A DNA stretch of 64,000 nucleotides from Cellulomonas sp. KRMCY2. Its GTDB lineage: Bacteria; Actinomycetota; Actinomycetes; Actinomycetales; Cellulomonadaceae. The notes below the pieces were generated by a model. The model had not been told where the DNA came from. It saw only the letters and a program-made list of their open reading frames with translations, and did no database searches. The translations under genes were made by a program, and so were the position numbers. The stretch spans positions 3,472,001 to 3,536,000 of the forward strand of contig NZ_JAGF01000001.1 of assembly GCF_000526515.1 (NCBI RefSeq). The letters are read 5' to 3'. Each line of letters opens with the position of its first letter. The first letter of the stretch is position 1. Positions 8,530 through 17,062 of the stretch are shown one piece after another.

Positions 8530-9618
8530 TCACACCTCCGAGGTCCGGCGGAGCAGGACGAGATCGGCGCTGACCCCCGGTCCGAAGGCGATCAGCACGG
8601 CGGGGGAGCCCGGTGCCTGGTCAGGGCACGCCCAGTCGTCGGCGAGGAGATGCAGCACGGACGCCGAGGACAGGTTGCCGACCGCGGCGAGCGACCGCCG
8701 GGACAGGGCCAGGGCCTCGTCGCCGAGCTCGAGGGCCTCCTGCACCGCGTCGAGGATGCGCGGTCCTCCGGCGTGCACCAGCCAGGACGTCACGTCGCGC
8801 ACCTTGAGGTCGTGCTGCTCCAGCAGTGCTGTGACGTCGTCCGCCAGGCCCGACCGGATGACGCCGGGCAGACCGGACGTCAGCACGATCCGGAACCCGC
8901 TGGTCTGGACGTGCCAGCCCAGGACGTCGGCCGTACCGGGGTACAGGCGGCTCGCCGTGCCGAGGACGACGTGCCCGGGCAGGGCGGTCGGGCCGGCTGC
9001 CGCCGGGTGGTCGTCACCGACCATCACCACGGCTGCGGCGCCGTCGCCGAACAGGCCGCTGGCGACCAGGTTGGCCATCGAGTCGTCGCCGTGCTGGATC
9101 GTCAAGGAGCAGAGCTCGACGGAGACCAGCACGCCGACCTCCCGGGTGTGCCCGGCAAGGTAGTCGTCGACGCGCGCGAGACCCGCAGCGCCACCGGCAC
9201 ACCCGAGCCCGAAGGACGGCATCCGCTTGACGTCGGTCCGCATCCCGAGCCGTTCGACGAGCAGGGCGTCGACCGACGGCGCGCTGATCCCGGTGACCGA
9301 GGTGAAGAGCAGGAAGTCGACATCGGCCGGTCGGAGGCCCGCCGTGCGCAGGGCCGCGCGCACGGCCCGTTCGGCGAGCCCGGTGGCGATCTCGACGAAG
9401 TGGTCGTTCGCCTCGCCGAAGGACGTCAGGCCCGGGTACCGGTCGAGCGGCAGGGCCAGGTGCCGCGTGCTGACACCGGTCGCGGCGTGCACCCGTTCCA
9501 GGACGGCACGCGCTGTCGAGTCGTCGGTGGTGAGCAGCCGGCCCAGGACGGCGGTGATCGCCTCCTGGGGGTAGACGTGGTCCGGCAGCACAGGGGCCAC
9601 TGCGACCAGGCGCGACAT
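8530..9618 (-). CDS. type III polyketide synthase (SrsA-like)
   Basis: A 362-residue chalcone-synthase-fold enzyme with the complete catalytic triad: Cys140 in SFGLGCAGG, His282 in WLVHAGGP and Asn315 in VGNLSSAS. It condenses malonyl units on an acyl-CoA starter. In srs-type clusters the products are alkylresorcinols or alkylpyrones, which go into the membrane as phenolic lipids or quinones. The ATG at 9618 starts MSRLVAVAPVLP; the frame is open far upstream but that part has no family similarity. It is the first gene of a three-gene operon and shares a 90-base divergent promoter region with the UbiA gene. The product cannot be told from sequence. Confidence 0.93.
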   Translation of the reverse strand: MSRLVAVAPVLPDHVYPQEAITAVLGRLLTTDDSTARAVLERVHAATGVSTRHLALPLDRYPGLTSFGEANDHFVEIATGLAERAVRAALRTAGLRPADVDFLLFTSVTGISAPSVDALLVERLGMRTDVKRMPSFGLGCAGGAAGLARVDDYLAGHTREVGVLVSVELCSLTIQHGDDSMANLVASGLFGDGAAAVVMVGDDHPAAAGPTALPGHVVLGTASRLYPGTADVLGWHVQTSGFRIVLTSGLPGVIRSGLADDVTALLEQHDLKVRDVTSWLVHAGGPRILDAVQEALELGDEALALSRRSLAAVGNLSSASVLHLLADDWACPDQAPGSPAVLIAFGPGVSADLVLLRRTSEV

Positions 9619-9708
9619 CACGGCATCGTGCCATCCGGACGACGATCCGGCCATCGGCCGGGGCGCTCGCAGGCGCGACGTCGCTGCGCCCGTTGCTACC
9701 GTCGGCGG

Positions 9709-10557
9709 ATGGATCGACCCGGCTCCGCCGTCCTGGCACTCGCCCGGGCCTGCCATCCGGGACCCACGGTGCTCGTCACGGTGCTCGCCGTGGCGCTCGC
9801 GCTGGGGACCGGAGCCGGCGGGTGGACGGTCGCGGTGGTCGGCGCGGCGGTGCTCGCCGGTCAGCTGTCGATCGGCTGGTCGAACGACTGGATCGACGCC
9901 GGACGGGACCTCGCGGCCGGACGGCACGACAAGCCGGTCGTCGCAGGCCTCGTCTCCGAGCACGTGCTGCGCCGGGCGTCGCTGCTGGCGGCCGCGGCCT
10001 GCGTCCCGCTCTCCTTCGCCGTCGGCTGGCGGGGCGGTCTCGCGCACGTCGCGGCGGTCGCCGGCGGCTGGGCCTACAACGGCGCGCTCAAGGCCTCGGT
10101 GTGGTCGTGGGCGCCGTTCGCGGTGTCCTTCGGGCTGCTGCCGATCTTCGTCGTCCTGGCGTTGCCGGGACACCCGCGCCCGGCTGCCTGGGCGGTCTCG
10201 GCGGCGGCGCTGCTCGGCGCCGGAGCGCATCTGGCCAACGTGCTGCCCGACCTCGAGGACGACCACGCCACCGGCGTTCGCGGCCTCGCGCACCGGCTGG
10301 GTCGACGGACCTCGAGCGTGCTGGCGCCGGCCGTGCTCCTGGTGGCGGGTGGCCTTGCGGTGCTCGGTCCGGCCGGCGCGCCGGATCCACCGGCGTGGCT
10401 GCTCGGCGCCCTGGTCGGGGCGATCGCCGTGTCTGCGGGTGTGGTCGCCGTCGCAGCGCCGCGGAGCCGACTGCCGTTCACGCTCACGATGGTGGTCGCC
10501 GCCCTGTGCTGCGTGCTGCTCGTGCGCGTCGGTGACCAGGTGGTCCTGCCGATCTGA
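9709..10557 (+). CDS. UbiA-family prenyltransferase
   Basis: A 282-residue membrane protein with about eight to nine hydrophobic helices and both Mg-prenyl diphosphate motifs: SNDWIDAGRDLAAGRHDKP near residue 58 and LPDLEDDHATG near residue 180. It transfers a prenyl chain to an aromatic or other acceptor in the membrane. It starts 90 bases from the divergent type III polyketide synthase, so a role in prenylating that product is attractive. Since actinobacteria also use UbiA proteins for menaquinone or digeranylgeranylglyceryl-type lipids, the acceptor is open. Confidence 0.88.
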   Translation: MDRPGSAVLALARACHPGPTVLVTVLAVALALGTGAGGWTVAVVGAAVLAGQLSIGWSNDWIDAGRDLAAGRHDKPVVAGLVSEHVLRRASLLAAAACVPLSFAVGWRGGLAHVAAVAGGWAYNGALKASVWSWAPFAVSFGLLPIFVVLALPGHPRPAAWAVSAAALLGAGAHLANVLPDLEDDHATGVRGLAHRLGRRTSSVLAPAVLLVAGGLAVLGPAGAPDPPAWLLGALVGAIAVSAGVVAVAAPRSRLPFTLTMVVAALCCVLLVRVGDQVVLPI

Positions 10558-10646
10558 TCCGCCGGCCGGACCGCCGTCGGCTCGGCGCGCGCGGGGCCCG
10601 ACGTCGACCAGCACGCAGGCGGCGGCGATCGGGCTAGCGTGGGCCG

Positions 10647-11522
10647 ATGACCGCAGGACGCCAGGGACCGCTCGTGATCGCGCACCGGGGGGCCAGCGAC
10701 CGGTGGGCCGAGCACACGCGCGCGGCGTACCTGCAGGCCCTCGACGACGGGGCCGACGGTCTGGAGTGCGACGTCCGGCTGACGGCCGACCGGGAGCTCG
10801 TCTGCTGGCACGACGCGACGGTCGACCGGACGTCCGACGGTCATGGCCCCGTGCACGAGCACACCCTCGCCGAGCTGCGTCGGCTCGACGTCTCCTCGTG
10901 GAAGGACCCGTCCGTACCGCCGGGCTACGGGCGGGCCGCCGAGCAGCTTCTGGCCTTCACCGACCTGCTCGACCTCGCCCGGGCTGCCGGCCGCCCGGTG
11001 GTGCTCGCGGTCGAGCTCAAGCATCCCTCGCCGTTCGGCTTCGATGCGGAGGATGCCGTCCTGGCGACGCTCGACGCGGCCGGCTGGGACCCCGGGTCCG
11101 GGACGATCGGTCAGGTGTCGGTCACCTTCATGAGCTTCCACCCCGGCTCGCTCCAGCACCTGGGCTCCTTCGTGCCCAGTGCGCACCTGATGGCGTTGAC
11201 CGACGAGCAGGACGTCGCGGTGGCCGTGGCGGAGCACGCCCCGGACCTGGCCGGCCCGCTCGCCGTGGCCGGCGTCGAGCGCCTGGTCGACGAGGCGCGG
11301 ATGATGATCGACGACCGCCAGGTCGGCGGCGCGGGTCCGAGCGTCGCCTACCTGCGTGCCCACCAGGAGAAGGTCCGCCGGTGGATCCGTGCCGGGACCC
11401 TGGTGCGGGTGTGGACCGTCGACGATCCCGCCGATGTCGCGCTGTGCCGCGAGGTGGGTGTGCCCGAGGTCACGACCAATCGTCCCGCCGACGTGCTCGA
11501 GCTGTTGGGCCGCCGTACCTAG
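10647..11522 (+). CDS. glycerophosphodiester phosphodiesterase
   Basis: A 291-residue TIM-barrel enzyme of the GDPD family that splits glycerophosphodiesters into glycerol 3-phosphate and an alcohol. Catalytic and metal residues are seen in IAHRGAS (His13, Arg14), [11 protein letters not shown] and [10 protein letters not shown]. There is no signal peptide, so it acts in the cytoplasm. Its stop codon shares the bases CTAG with the stop of the convergent hydrolase gene. Confidence 0.92.
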   Translation: MTAGRQGPLVIAHRGASDRWAEHTRAAYLQALDDGADGLECDVRLTADRELVCWHDATVDRTSDGHGPVHEHTLAELRRLDVSSWKDPSVPPGYGRAAEQLLAFTDLLDLARAAGRPVVLAVELKHPSPFGFDAEDAVLATLDAAGWDPGSGTIGQVSVTFMSFHPGSLQHLGSFVPSAHLMALTDEQDVAVAVAEHAPDLAGPLAVAGVERLVDEARMMIDDRQVGGAGPSVAYLRAHQEKVRRWIRAGTLVRVWTVDDPADVALCREVGVPEVTTNRPADVLELLGRRT

Positions 11523-12538
11523 GCCGGGCGCGATCCCACCGGGTCGCCGTCGTGGACGGTCAGCCGGTCGTCGAGCCAGCCGAACACTGTCGCGAAGAAC
11601 TCGGCGCGCGGGCCCTCGGCGGACAGGCTCAGGTCATGGATCCCGTCGGCGATCCGCACGAGCGTCACGTCGGCACCGAGGAGCGGGACCCGCGCCGCGA
11701 TCTGCTCGACGTCGAGGATGGTGTCCTGGGAGTCGAGGCCCGGGTTCCCCATCGAGTTCGCGCCGCTCGTCTGCGCGGTGCACACGAGCACGGGCGCGCT
11801 GATCTGCAGTCCCTGCACCAGTCGGGCCTGACCGCGACGCACCGCACGCAGCCAGCCGGCGCGGACCGGGAAGCCCTCGGGCGGCTTGAGCCGCAGGTCG
11901 TAGTCCCAGCGACCCCCGTTCGCCACGTGCAGGTGGTGGGAGTAGGCCGAGTGACCCTCGGCGACGATCCGCTGGGGGTCGAGCGGGCCGACCGCGTCGA
12001 GCACCCTGGTCCCGATGACGCGCTGGAACCAGCGGGCGTTGAGGTCGAACCACGGGCTGTTGAGCACGAGAGCGTCGACCACGCGGGCGTTGCGCAGGCT
12101 GTGCGCCCACAGGCTGGCGGTCAGGCCGCCGGTCGAGTGCGCCATCACGACGAGTCGGTCGTGGCCGAGGGGCCCCCGGATCAGGCGGGCCGCCGCGCTG
12201 AGCTCGCCGACGTACTCGGTCAGGTCGGTGCAGAAGTGTGGCGTCTGCCAGGCGCGCAGCGAACGGCCGCACCGCCGCAGGTCGAGGGCGTAGAAGGTGT
12301 AGCCGTGCGCCAGCCACTGGTCGGCGAGGTGGGTCTGGAAGAAGTAGTCGTTGAAGCCGTGCACGTACAGGACCGCCCCGCCGTGACCGGTCCCGCCGTC
12401 GTCCGCCGGTCCGCCGGGGGTGCTGCCGCGTGCCGCGCGCACGAGGGTCGCGACGAGCGGACCCTCGGCGTCGACGCCGAGGTCGATGGTGGTCTGCTCC
12501 CAGCCGGGTCCCAGGGGGTCCGGGACCCAGGACGTCAT
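11519..12538 (-). CDS. alpha/beta hydrolase
   Basis: A 339-residue alpha/beta-hydrolase with [13 protein letters not shown] (oxyanion region), the nucleophile elbow MAHSTGG and the likely catalytic His in DGIHDLSLS near residue 307. It resembles serine aminopeptidase/monoacylglycerol lipase-like hydrolases, but the substrate cannot be named. It lies 24 bases downstream of the MFS transporter gene on the same strand, so cotranscription is probable. It ends head to head with the GDPD gene. Confidence 0.87.
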   Translation of the reverse strand: MTSWVPDPLGPGWEQTTIDLGVDAEGPLVATLVRAARGSTPGGPADDGGTGHGGAVLYVHGFNDYFFQTHLADQWLAHGYTFYALDLRRCGRSLRAWQTPHFCTDLTEYVGELSAAARLIRGPLGHDRLVVMAHSTGGLTASLWAHSLRNARVVDALVLNSPWFDLNARWFQRVIGTRVLDAVGPLDPQRIVAEGHSAYSHHLHVANGGRWDYDLRLKPPEGFPVRAGWLRAVRRGQARLVQGLQISAPVLVCTAQTSGANSMGNPGLDSQDTILDVEQIAARVPLLGADVTLVRIADGIHDLSLSAEGPRAEFFATVFGWLDDRLTVHDGDPVGSRPA

Positions 12539-12562
12539 CGGGTCCTCCGGGAGGTCATCGGG

Positions 12563-14023
12563 TCACGGTTCCACCGTGCCCTGCGGGACGACCGCGTGCC
12601 CGTCGGGCGGGCCCGCGACGTCGGTCCGCCCACGCGCCCCGACGGCGATCGGCACGAGCAGCCCCAGGCCGAGCGCGACGACGAGCATGATCCCGAGGAT
12701 TCCCCAGTGCTGGGAGCCGCCGACGACGATCATCGTCGAGAAGGCCAGCGGCGCGAGGAAGCTCGCGGCCCGCCCGGTCGTCGCGTAGAGCCCGAAGATT
12801 TCGCTCTCCCGACCGGGCGGGATGAGGCGGGCCAGCAGGGTCCGGCTCGCCGACTGCGCGGGGCCGACGAACAGGCACAGCAGGAGGCCGAAGATCCAGA
12901 AGACGATCTGCCCGCCCTCGTGCAGCACGAAGATGGCCAGCCCGGAGACCAGCAGGCCGATCAGCGACGTCATGATGACGGCCTTGGGCCCGACCCGGTC
13001 GTCGAGGAAGCCACCGACGATGGTGGCGACCCCCGCCACCACGTTGGCGGCGATCGCGAAGACGATCACTCCCGCGGCGGTGAAGCCGAAGGTGCCCGAG
13101 GCGATCACCGCACCGAAGGTGAACACGCCGGCCAGCCCGTCCCGGAACACGGCGCTGGCGATGAGGAACTTCAGGGTCTGGCGGGCCTCGCGCCACAGCG
13201 CGGCGACGTCGCGGAAGAGCTGTCGGTAGGACCCGAGGAAGCCGAGGCGTGACCGGGTCGGGCTGGGCGGGACCTCGGGGACGGCGACCAGGACGGGGAT
13301 CGCGAAGACCGCGAACCAGATCGCCGAGACGAGCACCGCGGCGCGGATGTCGAGGCCGTTCTCGCCGGTGATCCCGAACCAGCCGACCTCGGGGTTGATG
13401 AACCCGACGAAGAGGATCAGGAGCAGGACGATGCCGCCGATGTAGCCGGCGCCCCAACCGATCCCGCTGATCTTGCCGACGTTCCGGGCCGTGGAGACCT
13501 GGGCGAGCGTCGCGTTGTAGTTGACGGCCGCCAGCTCGAAGAAGATGTTGCCCAGGCCCAGCAGGGCGATGCCGAGCATGAGGTTCTGGGTCAGGCTCGA
13601 CGGGTCGGGGGTGACCAGGAACATGGCCGCGCTGATCAGGACGGTGATGCCGGTGTGCACGCCGAGCCAGAGCTTGCGGCGGCCGTGGTCGTCGGACCGG
13701 GCGCCGGTGACTGGTGCGAGCAGGGCGATGAAGAGCCCGGCGATGGTCAGGCCCCAGCCGAGCCAGGCCGAGTGGTCGGCCATGATCCCGTCGAGCAGGG
13801 CTGTCGCGGCGCCTGCGGTGTCGCCCTCGGCCGCTGCGGCGGCGACGACCGTCGGGTCGACGAACGACGAGCTCGTCAGCCACCGGGTGAAGACGAAGGT
13901 GGTGATGACGGCGTTGAACGCGGCCGATCCCCAGTCCCACAGCGCCCAGGCGACGACCTGTCGGCGGGTGGTGGCGAGCGGGATGGCGCGGTCGGCGCTC
14001 AGGACGACGGCGTCGTGGGTCAT
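12563..14023 (-). CDS. MFS transporter, UMF1/Atg22-like family
   Basis: A 486-residue permease with about twelve membrane segments. The start region WALWDWGSAAFNAVITTFVFTRWL and the internal GARSDDHGRRKLWL loop are typical of the UMF1 (Atg22-like) branch of the major facilitator superfamily. The ATG at 14023 was chosen because upstream residues have no membrane-protein or family character. The substrate is unknown; amino acid efflux is only an analogy to yeast Atg22. Confidence 0.87.
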   Translation of the reverse strand: MTHDAVVLSADRAIPLATTRRQVVAWALWDWGSAAFNAVITTFVFTRWLTSSSFVDPTVVAAAAAEGDTAGAATALLDGIMADHSAWLGWGLTIAGLFIALLAPVTGARSDDHGRRKLWLGVHTGITVLISAAMFLVTPDPSSLTQNLMLGIALLGLGNIFFELAAVNYNATLAQVSTARNVGKISGIGWGAGYIGGIVLLLILFVGFINPEVGWFGITGENGLDIRAAVLVSAIWFAVFAIPVLVAVPEVPPSPTRSRLGFLGSYRQLFRDVAALWREARQTLKFLIASAVFRDGLAGVFTFGAVIASGTFGFTAAGVIVFAIAANVVAGVATIVGGFLDDRVGPKAVIMTSLIGLLVSGLAIFVLHEGGQIVFWIFGLLLCLFVGPAQSASRTLLARLIPPGRESEIFGLYATTGRAASFLAPLAFSTMIVVGGSQHWGILGIMLVVALGLGLLVPIAVGARGRTDVAGPPDGHAVVPQGTVEP

Positions 14024-14168
14024 CCGCGCATCGTAGGGGTCCGCGATGCCCTCGGCAGGGCATCCGGGTGAACGCGCGTCGACGAGCGGGAGACGACGCA
14101 CCGGCGACGGTCCAGAAAGGGCCTCGGCGACGGCCCAGGGAAGGGCGGGGCCTCAGGTCGCGTCGCCC

Positions 14169-15758
14169 TCAGGCGTCGTCCACGACGACGGTGACCTCGT
14201 GCCACCCGGTCGCTCCGTCCGGGGCGACGGGCGCGACATCGCCGGTCTGCGGCCCGTCGACCGGGTCGCTCGCCCGGACCCGGAGCAGATGCTCTCCTGG
14301 CGTCGCGTCCCAGGTGAAGGACCACTGCCGCCAGGTGTCGATCGAGATCTCGTCACTCATCGTGGCGGGCTGCCACGCACCGTCGTCGACCTGGATCTCC
14401 ACGTCGCTGACGCCCTTGTGCTGGGCCCAGGCCGTGCCGCCCACCGCGACCGCCCCCGCGGTCAGCCGTGCTCCGGGGCGGGGGACCTCGATCCGCGAGG
14501 AGGTCTTGACCGGCCCGAGCGCCGACCAGCCGCGGACCGTCCAGTAGGCGACCTGGTCGGCGAAGCGGGTCACCTCGAGGTCGACCACCCACTTGGTGGC
14601 CGAGACGTACCCGTAGAGGCCGGGCACGACCATGCGGGCCGGGAAACCGTGCGCGAGCGGGAGAGGCTCACCGTTCATCCCGATCGCCAGGATCGCGTCC
14701 CGGTCGTCGGTCAGGACGCCGAGCGGGGTCGAGGCCGTGAAGCCGTCGACGCTCGTCGACAGGACCATGTCCGCGTCGGGTGCCGGGCCCGCCTGCGCGA
14801 GCAGGTCACGGATCGGCAGACCGAGCCAGCGCGCGTTGCCGACCAGCGTCCCGCCGATCGGGTTCGACACGCACGCGAGCGTCACGTATGTCTCGATGAG
14901 GTCGGCAGCGAGCAGGTCGTCCCAGGTGAGTGTCACCTCGTGGTCGACCAGGCCGTGCACGCGCAGGCGCCAGGTCGCCGGGTCGACACGCGGGACCGTC
15001 AGGGCCGTGTCGATCCGGTAGAAGTCGGTGTTGGCGGTGACGACGTCGACGACGCCAGGGGTCGCGGACTGCGCACCCGTCGGCACGGGCGGTGCGGCAC
15101 GGACGGGACGCGGCAGCCGCAGGGCGTCCCTGGCCGTGGCAGCCGCACGGCCCGTCGAGCCCGCGACGGTGCTCGCCGCCGCGGTCAGCGCGGCGACGAC
15201 GGCGACGAGGCTCGCCGCGCCGAGGAAGCCGCGCCGATCTGGTCCGGTCGTGCGTGACGGATCGAGGGCCGACGGTGTGGCGCGTTCGCTCCGGACGAGC
15301 AGGGCGCGCAGGGCGATCGCCCCGGCGACCGCACCGGTGATGCTCGGCACGACGGCGAGCGGACCGGCGTCCGGCCGGGTCGTGGCTGCGACCGCTCCGA
15401 CCACGCCGAGCAGGAGGACCGCACCGGTGCCCGCCGGGTGCGACCGGCGCGCCAGAAGGCCGCTCGCGGCGGCCAGAAGGATCAGGACGACAGTCATCCC
15501 GACGAACAGCGCGGCCTTGTCGTTGACGCCGAACGTCGCCACCGCCAGGTCCTTGAGCCACAGCGGTGTGGCGTCGACGAAGGCGTCGCCCACAGCGACC
15601 AGGGGTGCGGCGGAGGGAGCGATCAGTGCCGCGGCCAGCTGCGCGACGGCCAGTGTGAGACCCGCCGCCAGGACACCGGAGGCGGCCGCGCGTGCCAGCG
15701 CACGACGCCGCCTGCTCCTCGCGTCGGTCGTGGCCTCGGTCGTCGCCTCGGTCGCCAT
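14169..15758 (-). CDS. molybdopterin-dependent oxidoreductase, sulfite-oxidase family, membrane-anchored
   Basis: A 529-residue protein. The first 155 residues hold about four membrane segments, and a further hydrophobic stretch (180-200) follows the twin-arginine-like DRRGFLG at 174-180. The Moco domain (about 235-410) contains Cys296 in TLACVSNP, the expected Mo ligand. A C-terminal Ig-like Mo-co dimerisation domain ends the protein. The catalytic part should lie outside the cell. The family oxidises sulfite or reduces methionine sulfoxide and related substrates; which one applies here is not shown. No heme partner is adjacent. Confidence 0.88.
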   Translation of the reverse strand: MATEATTEATTDARSRRRRALARAAASGVLAAGLTLAVAQLAAALIAPSAAPLVAVGDAFVDATPLWLKDLAVATFGVNDKAALFVGMTVVLILLAAASGLLARRSHPAGTGAVLLLGVVGAVAATTRPDAGPLAVVPSITGAVAGAIALRALLVRSERATPSALDPSRTTGPDRRGFLGAASLVAVVAALTAAASTVAGSTGRAAATARDALRLPRPVRAAPPVPTGAQSATPGVVDVVTANTDFYRIDTALTVPRVDPATWRLRVHGLVDHEVTLTWDDLLAADLIETYVTLACVSNPIGGTLVGNARWLGLPIRDLLAQAGPAPDADMVLSTSVDGFTASTPLGVLTDDRDAILAIGMNGEPLPLAHGFPARMVVPGLYGYVSATKWVVDLEVTRFADQVAYWTVRGWSALGPVKTSSRIEVPRPGARLTAGAVAVGGTAWAQHKGVSDVEIQVDDGAWQPATMSDEISIDTWRQWSFTWDATPGEHLLRVRASDPVDGPQTGDVAPVAPDGATGWHEVTVVVDDA

Positions 15759-15879
15759 GGCACGAGCGTGACTCGTCGAACCATCGATGTCACCCCCGGT
15801 CTCACGTCCGGGCCCACATGTGCAGGCCGTTGCAGGCGGACCGCACGTGCGTGTCAGTGGGCCGGGGGAGCATGACGGG

Positions 15880-16149
15880 ATGGAGACGGTCGGGTCGGCT
15901 CGGCGCGCGGGGCGGGACGCATTCGCGTGCGGCCTTGCACTGGCAGGCTGGTCCGAACGCTCCGCGTGGGGCTACGACGACGTGCTCGAGTGCTTCTGGG
16001 TCGAGCTCTGGCGCGACGGTGACGATGCCGGACCAGCCGTCCGGATCAGTCCCGAGCACCTGATCAGCACGGTGTCGGGCCTCGCCCGCGCGATGGCCTT
16101 CGCCCTGGAGGTCGGCGACGACGAGGCGTACCTGGCCCTGACGGCCTGA
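15880..16149 (+). CDS. hypothetical protein, 89 residues
   Basis: A short soluble protein with no family I recognise. GGGGGAG lies 9 bases before the ATG, which decides this start over an upstream in-frame GTG at 15787. The sequence holds WSERSAWGYDDVLECFWVEL and an acidic C-terminus (EVGDDEAYLALTA). It reads divergently from the Moco enzyme. Codon use agrees with real genes. Confidence 0.7.
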   Translation: METVGSARRAGRDAFACGLALAGWSERSAWGYDDVLECFWVELWRDGDDAGPAVRISPEHLISTVSGLARAMAFALEVGDDEAYLALTA

Positions 16150-16262
16150 GCCGCCACGGGTCGCTCAGGTCCCGGCCATGGCCTCGGAGTTCTGATCCTG
16201 TCGACGCGCGCGGTGCCGAACCTCGACGTACGGTCGACTCTTCCGACCAGGAGGAGGCACTC

Positions 16263-16448
16263 ATGGGAGTCGACGACAAGGTGAAGAACGCCGCCCAGAA
16301 GGCGGCGGGCAAGGCCAAGTCAGCCGTCGGCGACGCGCTGGACGATCGGGACCTCAAGGCCGAGGGCAAGGCGGACCAGACCAAGGCGTCGCTCAAGCAG
16401 GCCGGTGAGAACGTCAAGGACGCCGTCAAGGACGCTGCCAAGGACTGA
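16263..16448 (+). CDS. CsbD-family stress protein
   Basis: A 61-residue, highly charged Lys/Asp/Ala-rich helical protein with the CsbD pattern (VDDKVKNAAQKAAGKAK at the start and GKADQTKASLKQAGENVKDAVKD at the end). CsbD proteins are induced by general stress, but their molecular role is unknown. AGGAGGAGG precedes the ATG, giving a very strong ribosome binding site that suggests high expression. Confidence 0.92.
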   Translation: MGVDDKVKNAAQKAAGKAKSAVGDALDDRDLKAEGKADQTKASLKQAGENVKDAVKDAAKD

Positions 16449-16488
16449 CGGGAGCGGTCGGGCTCGGCCGCTGGTGCACGATGTCCGG

Positions 16489-17049
16489 GTGACCGACCCG
16501 TTGGCCTTCGCCGAGTACGTGCCGGGAGGCTCCACGACGCGCGCCGGCGGCCCGGGCGGGGTCGAGGTGCGGGTCGCCACGCCGGACGACGACGTGGGCC
16601 TCGGGCGTCTGGTCGCCGGCGCACGCGACGCCCTTGCGCTCACGGCCCGGCTGCGCGCCGACGTCCTCGACCTGGAGCGCGTGGTCCTCGTCGCGCAGGA
16701 TCGCGTGGGCGGACGTCTTCTCGGCTATGGACGGGCCGGGTTCCTCACCCCGCCGGACCCGGCTCCGCACGACGTCGCGCCCGCCGGCTGGTACCTGCTC
16801 GGTCTCGTCGTCGACCCGCGGGAGCGCCGCAGGGGCATCGGTGCACAGCTCACCGCCAGCAGGACCCGGTGGATCTGGGAACGCGCCGCCGAGGCCTGGT
16901 ACTTCGCCAACGCACGCAACCTGGTCTCGCTCGAGCTGCACGCCCGCCTGGGCTACCGCGAGGTGACCCGCGACCTCTGGGTGCCGGGAGTCACCTTCGA
17001 CGGTGGCGTCGGGGTCCTGTGCCGCGCGACGCGGCCGGGAGCGGGATGA
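16489..17049 (+). CDS. GNAT-family N-acetyltransferase
   Basis: About 186 residues with the GNAT acetyl-CoA motif A in LLGLVVDPRERRRGIGAQLT and motif B near ARNLVSLELHARLGY. The substrate is unknown. The GTG at 16489 was taken as start, 40 bases after the CsbD stop. The ribosome binding site is weak, so the start is uncertain by several codons. It converges on the DUF885 gene with only 13 bases between stops. Confidence 0.83.
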   Translation: MTDPLAFAEYVPGGSTTRAGGPGGVEVRVATPDDDVGLGRLVAGARDALALTARLRADVLDLERVVLVAQDRVGGRLLGYGRAGFLTPPDPAPHDVAPAGWYLLGLVVDPRERRRGIGAQLTASRTRWIWERAAEAWYFANARNLVSLELHARLGYREVTRDLWVPGVTFDGGVGVLCRATRPGAG

Positions 17050-17062
17050 TCGCGCCGGGAAC

